NCBI GenBank assembly: GCA_021203425.1
Contig: JAJQBF010000233.1
Span: 1-17,627, forward strand
Source: Clostridiales bacterium
GTDB taxonomy: Bacteria > Bacillota > Clostridia > Lachnospirales > CAG-274
Length of the DNA stretch: 17,627 bases
Reading direction: 5' to 3'
Position 1 is the first letter of the stretch. The number at the start of each line of letters is the position of its first letter. Below, one piece after another: positions 8,009 through 16,758 of the stretch. The notes under the pieces were generated by a model that was not told the origin of the DNA, did no database searches, and saw only the letters and a program-made list of their open reading frames with translations. A program made the translations under genes and the position numbers.

Positions 8009-9041
8009 TTTCTTCCGATCCTTTCAGAATTAACTTCATACCTTCAAGCATCATTACTCCGCCGATACAAATAAAAACGGGAACAGGCCATTTACACTGC
8101 CCTGTTTGAGGAAGATTTTCCGTTTCTTCAGGGCTGTCAGGCTCCTGAGTATCAGTTTCAATTTCCAAATCTATCTCAGCAGAACCTGTCTCCGGTTCGT
8201 TTTCATCTACATCGTCCGTTCCGTTTGTGTGAGTGCTGCGGTCGGTATTGTCATCGTCATCATCACTGCTTTCTTCGCTGTCTTCATCATCGCCGTCTTC
8301 ACCGCCGATATACTTTGAGCTGCCGCCGCCTCCGCCGCCGGGTTTTTTACCTCCGCCGCTGTTATCGTCGTCGTCATCATCATCGTTGTCCGAACCGCCG
8401 TCGTCATCGTCCGGCTCATCGTCATCATCGGGGTCATCATCGTCGGGGTCAGGGGTTGTGCCGCCGCCTCCTCCTCCGCCGCCGGAAGATACATCATGCT
8501 TGGGTATCTGTATAATATCATAATTATAGATTTCGCTGTCTGAGTCATACCCGGGCAGTACCACAGGTGTCGGAAGACAGGTATAGGTTTTTCCGTTTAA
8601 AGTAAGAGACGAACCCACAACAAGATATAAGCCTGTCTTTAAGCCCGAAAATACCGCAATACCCTCCGAATCCGTTGTTTTGGCTGAAAGATAAGAAAGA
8701 TTGTTTGCTGAAATATAGCTTACCAAATTTTCGGCGGCTGTTTTCCAGCTGCTTGTCTCGGTCAGCTTATTAAGGTCTGTGCCGAAGGCTTTATATTCAT
8801 CAGTGAGTGTAAAATAACCGTTTTCGGAGATATCCGCCACTCTGTAAACATAAAATACCGTCCCCGGCAAAACAGTTCCGTCATTTTCATTTAAAACGGT
8901 AATACTGCATACAGCGCCTGTATTCACAGCCCCTGCCGCAGGCAAAAGGCACAAAGAAACCGTCAAAAACAGACAAATAAGAGACACCATACTTATTCGA
9001 AGAGTTTTAACAATATGCTTTTTAAAATTTTGCTTTTTCAT
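7998..9041 (-). CDS. LPQTG-anchored surface protein / minor pilin with Asp/Gly-rich linker
   Basis: The 347-residue product is a sortase substrate. It has a long signal peptide (about 1-38, with a basic start and a hydrophobic core ending near AAGA). A single pilin/Cna-B-like domain follows (about 42-180: ITVLNENDGTVLPGTVFYVYRV and later GIAVFSGLKTGLYLVVG). Next comes a linker of about 120 residues made almost only of Gly, Asp, Glu, Ser and Pro. It ends with LPQTG (about 310), a hydrophobic helix and a short tail. The start has GGGAG nine bases upstream, inside the end of the preceding sortase gene. It sits between two sortase genes, one of which probably anchors it. I infer a basal or ancillary pilin role; a plain wall-anchored protein is equally possible. 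This gene is intact. Confidence 0.85.
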   Translation of the reverse strand: MKKQNFKKHIVKTLRISMVSLICLFLTVSLCLLPAAGAVNTGAVCSITVLNENDGTVLPGTVFYVYRVADISENGYFTLTDEYKAFGTDLNKLTETSSWKTAAENLVSYISANNLSYLSAKTTDSEGIAVFSGLKTGLYLVVGSSLTLNGKTYTCLPTPVVLPGYDSDSEIYNYDIIQIPKHDVSSGGGGGGGGTTPDPDDDDPDDDDEPDDDDGGSDNDDDDDDDNSGGGKKPGGGGGGSSKYIGGEDGDDEDSEESSDDDDDNTDRSTHTNGTDDVDENEPETGSAEIDLEIETDTQEPDSPEETENLPQTGQCKWPVPVFICIGGVMMLEGMKLILKGSEENDR

Positions 9042-9045
9042 AATA

Positions 9046-9877
9046 TCACTCCCGTTTTGAGATCCTTTTTTTGAATATCAACAATACGGCAATCAATACT
9101 GCAAGGGCAGCCGCAAGCCTTCCCTTCCAGCCAATACTTCTCATAACCTGAGCCGTTTTGCTTACTTCCGGCTCTTCTTCAAGCTCCGTTCGGCGCCCTC
9201 TTACCAAAAGTCTGCGGGTATTTATACCGAAAGGAGTACAGGTTACAAGGGTAATAAGGTCTTCCCCTTCTTCTATTTCCAAAGCAGAGGTATCTTCAGG
9301 CAGAACGGTTAAAATACTGTCTACCTCATAAGCGTGAGTTTCGCCTAAAATATGTATATAAAACTTATCTCCGTAGGTAAGTCTGTCTAAATCGGTAAGC
9401 AAAAGAGCCGAGGGCAGCCCCCTGTGACCTGACAAAACACAGTTGGTTCCTTCTCCGCCTACAGGCAAAGAGGTTCCTGCCAAATGACCCAGTCCGTATT
9501 GCAGCACGTCCGACTCCGTTCCGTGATATATGGCAAGACGCACATTTATCTTGGGAATTTCAATATAGCCCATAATACCCGAATCATCAAAATTAAGAAG
9601 AGAATAATAGATTTCGTCGGCTTTCGGCTGATTTGACGAAAAGGCATCATACATACTTAAGTCTAAATTATTGTTATACTCCCCTTGCGGCATCGAAATA
9701 TGATGAATAATCTTTTTCGGAAAGACGGTTTACAATTTCCGTATAATCCGAAATAAGATTATTCTGCCTGTGTTGGTTCCACAGGTCGCTGGCTGCCGGA
9801 TAAAACAACACACAGAACCCCGACAGAAAAATCAATGCGGGAATTCCGAAAATAATAATTCTTAAAAATATTTTCAT
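9046..9877 (-). pseudogene. Class C (pilus) sortase, single-base frameshift
   Basis: The readings 9674-9877 and 9046-9693 together form one class C sortase of about 276 residues. The first supplies the N-terminal membrane helix and the conserved 'LWNQHRQ' region, then hits a stop after AARGV. The second supplies the lid motif (DAF in SMYDAF), catalytic His (VLSGHRG), Cys (TLVTCTP) and Arg nine residues after the Cys (NTRR), plus the C-terminal helix. His to Cys spacing is 62, as in the intact paralogue next door. Removing one G from the GGGG run (plus strand 9681-9684) gives DAAREYNNNL, matching RAAYEYNENL in the paralogue. Class C sortases polymerise pilins. No good ribosome site precedes the ATG at 9877, and the internal ATG at 9693 lacks one too, so the catalytic part is probably not made. 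Confidence 0.88.
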
Positions 9878-9961
9878 ACTCTGCGCCGTCCGTTCTTAAT
9901 TTTGTTTCTTCTCGGTCGATTTGGTTACAACGCAGTCTGATGACCAAACCTCGACCCCTCC

Positions 9962-10067
9962 ACCGCCGTGAAAAACACAATGTACTATATTAGCATAAAT
10001 TTATTCTTATGTTACCACAGTATATCGCCCTCCGTCGGCGGTTCCCCTCCCCTTATCGAAGGGGAGG
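9962..10067. repeat. GC-rich repeat-like patch between the two class C sortase genes
   Basis: The 230-base gap 9878-10107 holds no gene. It contains ACCGCCG (9962-9968) and its complement CGGCGGT (10036-10042), separated by AT-rich sequence. A perfect 9-bp hairpin follows, CCTCCCCTT-ATCG-AAGGGGAGG (10046-10067). The CCCTCCGTC and CCTCCCC...GGGGAGG words resemble intergenic repeats I recall from gut Clostridia; this is from memory and not searched. On the minus strand the hairpin is not followed by a T run, so it is a poor terminator. Confidence 0.5.
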
Positions 10068-10107
10068 CTTAGTAACCTTATCTTCTAACAGCATAGTATA
10101 TAACATT

Positions 10108-11007
10108 TTATGTTTTATGCTTTATGCTTATAATCCTTTTAATAACTCTTCTGACAGTTAATGGCTTACGCAGAAGAATATACATTACGGCTATGAAAAT
10201 TACGGTAATTAACAATCCGCCCCCTGCCCAAAGACCATAACGTGTATGAAGTGAGCTGAGAGACTCGCCCGATTCGTCTTCGGCTAAAATTTCCGGGTCA
10301 TATTCCACTCTGTGCCCCCTTACCAAAAGTCTGTGGGTATTTATACCGTAAGGAGTACAAGTCATAAGCGTAACATAGTCTTCCCCTTCAAAAACCGCCA
10401 AAGATTCGGTTTGGGTAGGCTCTACAATCAAAATTTGATCTATTTCATAGGCAAGAATTTCATCTAAAATATGAATATAAAATCTGTCGCCCATATCTAA
10501 AAGGTTAAGGTCTGTAAAAAGCGCCGCCGAAGGCAGCCCCCTGTGAGCCGAAAGAACGCAGTGAGTACTTTCGCCCCCTACCGGCAGACTGGAGCCTTGA
10601 AGGTGACCTACGCCTTTTTCCAAAACCTCACGGCTTGTTGTGTGATATATGGGAAGGTTCAAGTCTATACGGGGAATGGAAATATAGCCCATAATACCGT
10701 CGTCTCTGAAAGACAGACACTTCATATAATTTTCGTCGTCTTCCACAGTGGGAAAGGCAAAAACATCGGGAACCTTTCCTCCCACAAGGTTTTCGTTATA
10801 TTCATAAGCCGCCCGAAAAATTTCCGAATAGTCCTCCTTTTCGGCATTTCGGCTTATTTCTTCAGTATAACCCGAAATCAGTTTTGCGTGGCGGTGTTCG
10901 TTCCAAATGTTGCCGAAAAGAGGGTAAAGCAGCATGGAGAGACCTATGATAAAAACTATACACGTTAAAACAATAACCGTATTATATAAAATTTTATGCC
11001 TTGTCAT
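10108..11007 (-). CDS. Class C (pilin-polymerising) sortase
   Basis: I start this at the ATG at 11005-11007, preceded by GGGAGAGG, giving 299 residues; a longer reading to 11133 would overlap the pilin gene. It has an N-terminal membrane helix (about 8-30), a conserved NIWNEHRHAKLISGY segment, a class C lid motif DVF (81-83), catalytic His155 (LSAHRG), Cys217 (TLMTCTP) and Arg226 (THR), and a C-terminal membrane helix (about 258-275) with a basic tail. His-Cys spacing of 62 and Cys-Arg spacing of 9 fit class C enzymes such as pneumococcal SrtC. It follows the backbone pilin by 77 bases and is probably the enzyme that links its subunits. It is the only intact sortase in this window. Confidence 0.95.
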   Translation of the reverse strand: MTRHKILYNTVIVLTCIVFIIGLSMLLYPLFGNIWNEHRHAKLISGYTEEISRNAEKEDYSEIFRAAYEYNENLVGGKVPDVFAFPTVEDDENYMKCLSFRDDGIMGYISIPRIDLNLPIYHTTSREVLEKGVGHLQGSSLPVGGESTHCVLSAHRGLPSAALFTDLNLLDMGDRFYIHILDEILAYEIDQILIVEPTQTESLAVFEGEDYVTLMTCTPYGINTHRLLVRGHRVEYDPEILAEDESGESLSSLHTRYGLWAGGGLLITVIFIAVMYILLRKPLTVRRVIKRIISIKHKT

Positions 11008-11028
11008 AAGCCTCTCCCTGCTGCCCGA

Positions 11029-11061
11029 GGCAGAGCGGAAACAGCTTTGTTCCGCCCTGCC
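11029..11061 (-). promoter_or_regulatory. Intercistronic stem-loop between pilin and sortase
   Basis: In the minus-strand transcript, GGCAGGGCGGAA pairs with TTCCGCTCTGCC over 12 positions (one G-U pair) around a 9-base loop. No T run follows, so it is not a classical terminator. Position between an abundant structural pilin and its enzyme suggests a role in mRNA stability, processing or partial attenuation; that is inference. Confidence 0.65.
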
Positions 11062-11084
11062 CTTAAGGCAGTCAAAAATTAACA

Positions 11085-11720
11085 TTAATTTAAATATTTT
11101 GCAAAAAGTCTGCAAAGGTTCATAAATACCCAAGCCGCAAATATCATAAGCACAACGCCGCCTATTGTAAACAGAATCGTACCTAAGCCGCCGGTTGCGG
11201 GAAGTGAAGGCTCAGTGGTATTCTTAATGGTTGTATTAAGAATATCTTTATCGGTAGTATCAACTCCGTAGCTCAAAATAAGACCGGTATCGTCAGTGTC
11301 TGTAACTTCGACTTTACTGCCGTCTACACCATTGGTTGGGTCGTCAGCTAATAATTCGGCTATATTACTGCTGTCTGAAACAAGTGTTACCTTAAATCTT
11401 CCGCTGAGCAGATAATATGATGACGCTGTTGCTGTCTCTTCAAGATAATATTCGGTGTCTTTAAGACCCTTAACCGTAATTTCACCGTTGCTGTCAGCTG
11501 TAAGGTCATATGTAACAGTAAATGTATAACCGTTGGCATTTTGATACTCATTTGTATTACCTGTAGGGGTTAATTGTGATGTATCTACATAGTAATAAAC
11601 ACCGCTTGTTGAATCATATCTGAATGCCAAAGGAGAAGTACTTGTAGAAGAATCATACAATTGGAAGGTTACGCCGGTAAGAGCATTGCCTGAGTCATCT
11701 TGCTTTATAATATGAAGACC
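11085..11720 (-). pseudogene. Backbone pilin, C-terminal part after the in-frame stop
   Basis: This part continues in the same frame right after the TAA. It carries the last Cna-B-type domain and LPATG with the membrane helix. It has no convincing start: the first usable codon is a TTG at 11660 inside the domain, without a ribosome site. Confidence 0.8.
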
Positions 11721-12854
11721 TTATGAATACTCATTTGTCTTTGATTCTTTTTCTTCATATGTATTGCCGTTTACGCTGTAATCAAGTGTTACGGTGTTAT
11801 TTGTATAATCAACCGAAACAGCACCGTCCGTTACTGTTGCCTGATAGTAAAGATATACTGTTGCAGAACCCGATGACAGACCACTCGTAATTTGATTATA
11901 ATTCAGTTCAACCGAAAATGTTTGAGTATCGGTTGAGTCATCATAACTGTTTATTGTTACATCATCTATGTAATTTGATGCTTCCAACTGACCTTTCTCT
12001 GTTCCGCTGCCGCTCGTACTTGAGGCAAGCGCACCGGATAAATCGCCTGTTTGATCATCTTGTGTGGAATACAGTGTCATAGAATAATTTACATACCTCA
12101 AGTTTGTAAGTGTATCTGATACTTTAAGTACAACACTGTTTGCATCGCTGTAGTAGGGAACATTAACTGCAATAACGAAGTCAAGAACATAATCATCTGT
12201 AACAATATTTGAGGACCAGCTGTTATCCGAATCCTTTACGGTTTTGTCAACAGTAGGCGATGCCTCGGATTTCATATTGATTGTAACTGTACCTGTCACT
12301 TCCGTACCGTTTACTTTAACGGTGTTATTGCTGCCTTCCGCTACTAATACAGTTGTCGGTGAATAAACACGGCTGTTAGCGGCAGTGGTTGTACCGACTA
12401 CAAGATAATATCCGTAATCCTCAAAATCAACAATCGCTGTGCCGTCGGTTTGTCCTGTTGAGGTTGTGTATGAATTACTCGGTAAAGAGTAAGTACTGCC
12501 TTCATTTACTGCCGTTTCATAAGCATTTGCAAGAGAAGTCATTTGAGCTGTAGTTAAGCCTTCGACATATTCAATTGCCTCAGATTCGCTGCTGATTGTT
12601 ACAGCAGATGAATCTACATTCGCAGCATAATAAACAACATATTTATAAAAATTGTCGTCCATATCGGTAAATGTATGCGTTGCCTCATCATAGGTCAAAA
12701 GCGTATATACCGTTATAGTGTCGCCTTCATATACATCGTCAAATTTTACTGTCGCCAAAGTCGCCGCTTGGGTAATAACAGTTGTCAGGCTGAGACTTAA
12801 TATCATAGCCAAAGCCAACACAAAAGAACCTATTCTTTTAATCGCTGTTTTCAT
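11721..12854 (-). CDS. Backbone pilin, N-terminal part up to the in-frame stop
   Basis: This 377-residue part has a normal start with AAAGGAG (12866-12872) and a signal peptide. It contains the first two pilin domains. Without the sorting signal it would be secreted and released. Confidence 0.85.
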   Translation of the reverse strand: MKTAIKRIGSFVLALAMILSLSLTTVITQAATLATVKFDDVYEGDTITVYTLLTYDEATHTFTDMDDNFYKYVVYYAANVDSSAVTISSESEAIEYVEGLTTAQMTSLANAYETAVNEGSTYSLPSNSYTTSTGQTDGTAIVDFEDYGYYLVVGTTTAANSRVYSPTTVLVAEGSNNTVKVNGTEVTGTVTINMKSEASPTVDKTVKDSDNSWSSNIVTDDYVLDFVIAVNVPYYSDANSVVLKVSDTLTNLRYVNYSMTLYSTQDDQTGDLSGALASSTSGSGTEKGQLEASNYIDDVTINSYDDSTDTQTFSVELNYNQITSGLSSGSATVYLYYQATVTDGAVSVDYTNNTVTLDYSVNGNTYEEKESKTNEYS

Positions 12855-12903
12855 ATTTTTTCCAGCTCCTTTCTTTGTTTGATAAATTCTTCTTTTAAAA
12901 TAG

Positions 12904-12970
12904 TTTCCGTTTTTATATATTTTACCTTAAAATCCGATGGCGGCTGTCCCCTCGCCACACTTAACGGAAA
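12904..12970. repeat. 67-bp element with 8-bp terminal inverted repeats
   Basis: In the adhesin to pilin gap, TTTCCGTT (12904-12911) and AACGGAAA (12963-12970) are perfect inverted repeats. They enclose an AT-rich half and a GC-rich half with a smaller inverted pair, TGGCG (12938-12942) and CGCCA (12953-12957). It may be a miniature repeat element or a long-range mRNA stem. No clear target duplication is seen. Confidence 0.5.
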
Positions 12971-12978
12971 TTTAATAT

Positions 12979-15900
12979 TCATAATCCCCTCACCCCTTTT
13001 TTTCTTTCATCAAACAGTGATAAAAACAAAAGCAATATCATTGACGACATACACATAAGAAGTATGCCCGTAAACGTAATTTTATATATACCGAAACTTC
13101 CCACCTCGGGCAGTTCGTATACTGAGATATTTTTGACAAAAAGCAAGGATAAATTAGTGCTGTCCACACTTATATAATCATTGCCGCTTGCGTCCGTTAC
13201 GCTAATAATATCGCCGTCTTCATTTACCGTAAATGTATAGGGTCCTCCCTTTATATAGCCTGAGGGCGCAGATACTTCCGTAAGGGTGTAAGTTCCTTCG
13301 GGCAGATAAGGGAATCTGATTATACCGTCTGCATCGGAGGTAAATTCAACCACTGTGGCAGACCATTGAAGTCTTCCGTTATTGTTTGAATCTACATAAT
13401 AGTAATAATATTCACCGCTGCTGTTTTGAAGTGTAAACACCGCCCCTTCCAAGGTTTTGGTGGTATCGGCACTGTCTACCTTCGTTGCCGTTACGGATTT
13501 CAGTATATTTGTATGATGAGTATATGCAGAGCCGTTTGTTCCGGCATATTCGTTATAAGCATATATTTTAACGTCTTCTTTCTCATAGTCCGACGTTGCC
13601 GTTGTTACAACAACTTCTCCGTTTTCAATAGTAACTCTTCTTATGTTACTGGTCTGCAAAAGGTTTTCTTCCAATATAACCTTAAGCTCACCCATTGAAT
13701 CGTAGTAGAAACTGCCTACTTTGCTTACATCTGTAGTTAAAACAAGGGTTGTTGCCTCCGTTGTATCGGTTGGGTCATTTGCATTATAGGGCATTAAGTA
13801 ATATTTCGTGCCGCTGTCGTCCAAATAACAGTAAAGATTAAAAACGCTGAGACTGCTGCCGTCAATATCGTTTGCCGTTTTTTCCGTTGCCGCTACATAC
13901 CATATTGCCCCTGAGCCTAAAGCGCTCAAAGCGTTATTACCTGTAACACCGTATTCGCCTATATAATATGTTCCGTTGTTTGTAACCGTCTCTATTTCAG
14001 ATGACTGTGAGACTTTAATCTGATCAACGTCAATACCCGAACCGTCAACGGCAGTGCTGACACCTACAAGAAGTGTACCGTAAGCCTCGTTTGTCTGTGA
14101 GTTTACAACATCGTGCTGAGCCGCATCGGTCAGCAGTATTTGCATAATCGGATCTCTGTCGGAAGTATCGGAGGAGTTCAGCGCCGTTGATAATGCACCC
14201 TGAATTTCCGTCTTTCCTATAATCGACCAGTAGCCGTAATTGTCGAAAGCGTCAACGGTTGTTTCCGTAGTAAATAAATCGGTTTGAGTCAGCTCAAGTA
14301 TTGTATAGTCTATATCGCTGTTGTAAAGCTCCCAGCCGTAATACCATTCATTTGCGGAGCTTAGGACTTGTACATCTTTTCTGACCCACACATTTGTTCC
14401 GTCATACCACGCAATAATATAGCCGTTATTGTCTGATATATAACCGGTGTTGGTGGAAGTGTCTGTGTAGGTCTCCGCCGCACCATTATAGGAATATGTG
14501 TATGAAACGGCATTTCCGCCGGAATCGATAGTTATTGAATATACGGTTTCATATCCGTCTACATCTGTATAGGAATATGTATAAGTTGTGTTTCCGCTGC
14601 CGTCTGTCGATATACTCTTGTTATAGTCGGTATCATCATAAACAATCTTTTCAAAAAGCCCTACGTCTACACTCTGCATGGGGATATCAGCCGCATCAAC
14701 GGAACTTCCGTCGCTGTACTGCCATGTTTTTTGGGCTGTTATTGTTTGGAAATCACTGAGACTTGAATATATCCAATAAGGGATAATGTTAAAAGTCAGT
14801 TTCAGGTTTGAGGCGCTTGCCCCTCTTTCCATATAATATACTGTCAGGGTGTGTTTTCCCGCTGCAATAGCATTGCTGCCGGCATATGTGGTTGTACTTT
14901 CGTAGTTCGTACTGCCTGCGTTTATAACAGCCTCACCTGTAGAGAAGTTTAAATCACCGGTAGACTTACTGTGGATACCGCTTAAGTCCAAAACAAGCTG
15001 ATCGTCTACGAAAATAAATACGTCATCGTCGCCGGAGAAACTGAAAGTCATATCGTTGGCACCGATTTTGTTTGCATTTGAGCCTGTTTCATTAGGCAGA
15101 TAAAAGTCTACTTCCATAGACGTACCGAACCAGTAGTTTATCGTTCCGTCCGATTCATATGTACTGGTTGTAATATCTCCCAGTTTGTTAAAAGGCAGGA
15201 ACATACTTGTTCCCGTTGCCTGAGCCGTTTGGTTATCCATGCCCTTGTAAACATAAAATCTTTGGTCTGTCTGATTATAAGAGGCAAGGCTTATAGACGA
15301 GTCATATTCATAATATCCCTCATCGTTTAACCAAAACAGATAGCCCGCCGGCCCTGCGTAGTAAACACCCAAATCATCGGCTGAATTATTCGTTGCCGAA
15401 GTATTGAAAACTCTTTTTAAAACATCACTGTCTCTGCTGTCAATTCCCCAAAGATCGTAAGCATTTCTTACAGCCTCACTTCCCGTCCACATACTTGAAG
15501 TGTTGCTCGTTCTGCCTTTCGGGTTCTGCAACAAATATGTATTGTTAGGCGCAGTACCCGTGTTAAAGAACATAAAGCCGTGATCCGCCGACTGGGTAAG
15601 GGTTGAGGTGTCATTTTCCAAACGGGGAGTGGTATAAAGCACATCGCCGTCGCTCCAAACCTCAGAGGTAACTCCGTTTTGCTCAAGACTTGCCGTATAC
15701 AGATTGAAAAGCTCGTTATAGTCAAACAAATTAAGCGTAACGAAACTCGATGTGCTTACAACGTCCGTTCTCAAATCGTCATCAGTGGAAAGTCCTTTGT
15801 CATAGGTTGCGGCAATCCAGTTAGCATAAAATACATTGTTGTCGTCCATGCTTACTGTCGCCGTAGTTTTTCCGCCTGATGTATCGTAATATTCTCCCGT

Positions 15901-16758
15901 TGCTATGTTTATCCAGCCTACAAGCTTATAGTCATAAGAGGTGCTTTCTCTGCCTAAGGTCATGATTATATCATCAAGAGAACCGCTGCCGTCAACAACA
16001 GTAAAGTCAGCACCCAAATCATCATCGGAAGGCAGATTAATTGGTACGTCTCCGTTGCTGTCGGCATAAGCCGAAAGAGATTTTGTTTTATATCTCAGTG
16101 AGGCTGTACCGTAGTCTTTAAAGTTTGATGTTCCGTTTCCGTTTCCCAGACTTAAAACAACCTTATCCGTCGGGGCATAATAAATATTCGACCGGGGGAT
16201 TGTACTGCCACTGTAGGTTCCCGTATCCTGAACTTTCACATACCACGTACCGTTCAGCTTTAGGTAAGATGCCTGCGTTAGGTTTGAACTGCCGTAGTTT
16301 GCGTTTGGCGCATATTGGAAGGGGCAGTCGTCGGTATTGTTTTCGTCAAAGATAAAGCCCTCGGCAGTAAGGGAATCTTCAAAATACGTCACCGGAATAA
16401 GATAATAGGTTGCGTCAAATGTATATTTAACAGCATCTGTAACCGCATTGCCCGAGCCGTAATTGCCTGTCATATTTCCGTCACTGTCATATATCCAAGC
16501 CCACATTTCTGAAACACTTTCGCTGCTTTCCGGGTAAAAGTAGACATTTGACCGGGGAGGGTCGCCGTAGGTTCCCTTGTCTTGAACTCTGACATACCAA
16601 GTACCATCTACTTCCATATAAACAGCCCATGTCAGATTTGCGGAACTGGAATTTGCGTCCGGCGCATATTTAAAAGGACAGACGGAAGTATCGGTTTCGT
16701 CAAAGGAATAGCCGTAGTTATTCAAATCAGTCACGTTAAAATATTTTACCGGAACTAA
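12979..16758 (-). pseudogene. Adhesin, C-terminal part after the in-frame stop
   Basis: The remaining 1259 codons follow in the same frame (LVPVKYFNVTDLNNYGYSF...). They hold the two modules, the fibro-slime domain, Cna-B domains and LPEVG anchor. The first possible start is a GTG at 16734 with no ribosome site or signal peptide, so separate expression at the surface is unlikely. Confidence 0.82.

Larger units (their letters stand above)
11085..12854 (-). pseudogene. Backbone (major) pilin with LPATG, interrupted by an in-frame TAA
   Basis: A single 590-codon frame encodes a complete backbone pilin except for one stop codon at 11721-11723. The signal peptide is about residues 1-30. An N-terminal domain (about 32-190) is followed by a second Ig-like domain beginning with SPTVDKTVKD (about 205-375), whose lysine could serve in pilin linkage or an isopeptide bond. 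After the stop comes a SpaA/Cna-B-type domain (GLHIIKQDDSGNALTGVTFQLYD onward) with YYLEETATAS, where the glutamate would form an isopeptide bond. LPATG (about 551) and a membrane helix end the frame. The site reads KTNEYS-stop-GLHIIKQD, where related pilins have an aromatic residue before G. As read, the product could not be polymerised or wall-anchored. Confidence 0.88.

Noticed and set aside
8225..8523. Plus-strand open frames rich in Ser/Pro or Arg/His across the Asp/Gly linker.
   Set aside because: They are low-complexity mirror images of the repeat codons, with no ribosome site or recognisable domain.
9674..9693. prfB-like programmed +1 frameshift in the second class C sortase, since AGGGGAG precedes a TAA.
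   Set aside because: The codon before the stop is GTA, whose tRNA would pair badly after a +1 slip, and the spacing from the AGGGGAG differs from prfB. A plain one-base insertion explains it better.
11008..11133. Upstream extension of the intact class C sortase.
   Set aside because: It would overlap the pilin C-terminus, while the ATG at 11007 has a good GGGAGAGG site and starts a normal sortase N-terminus.
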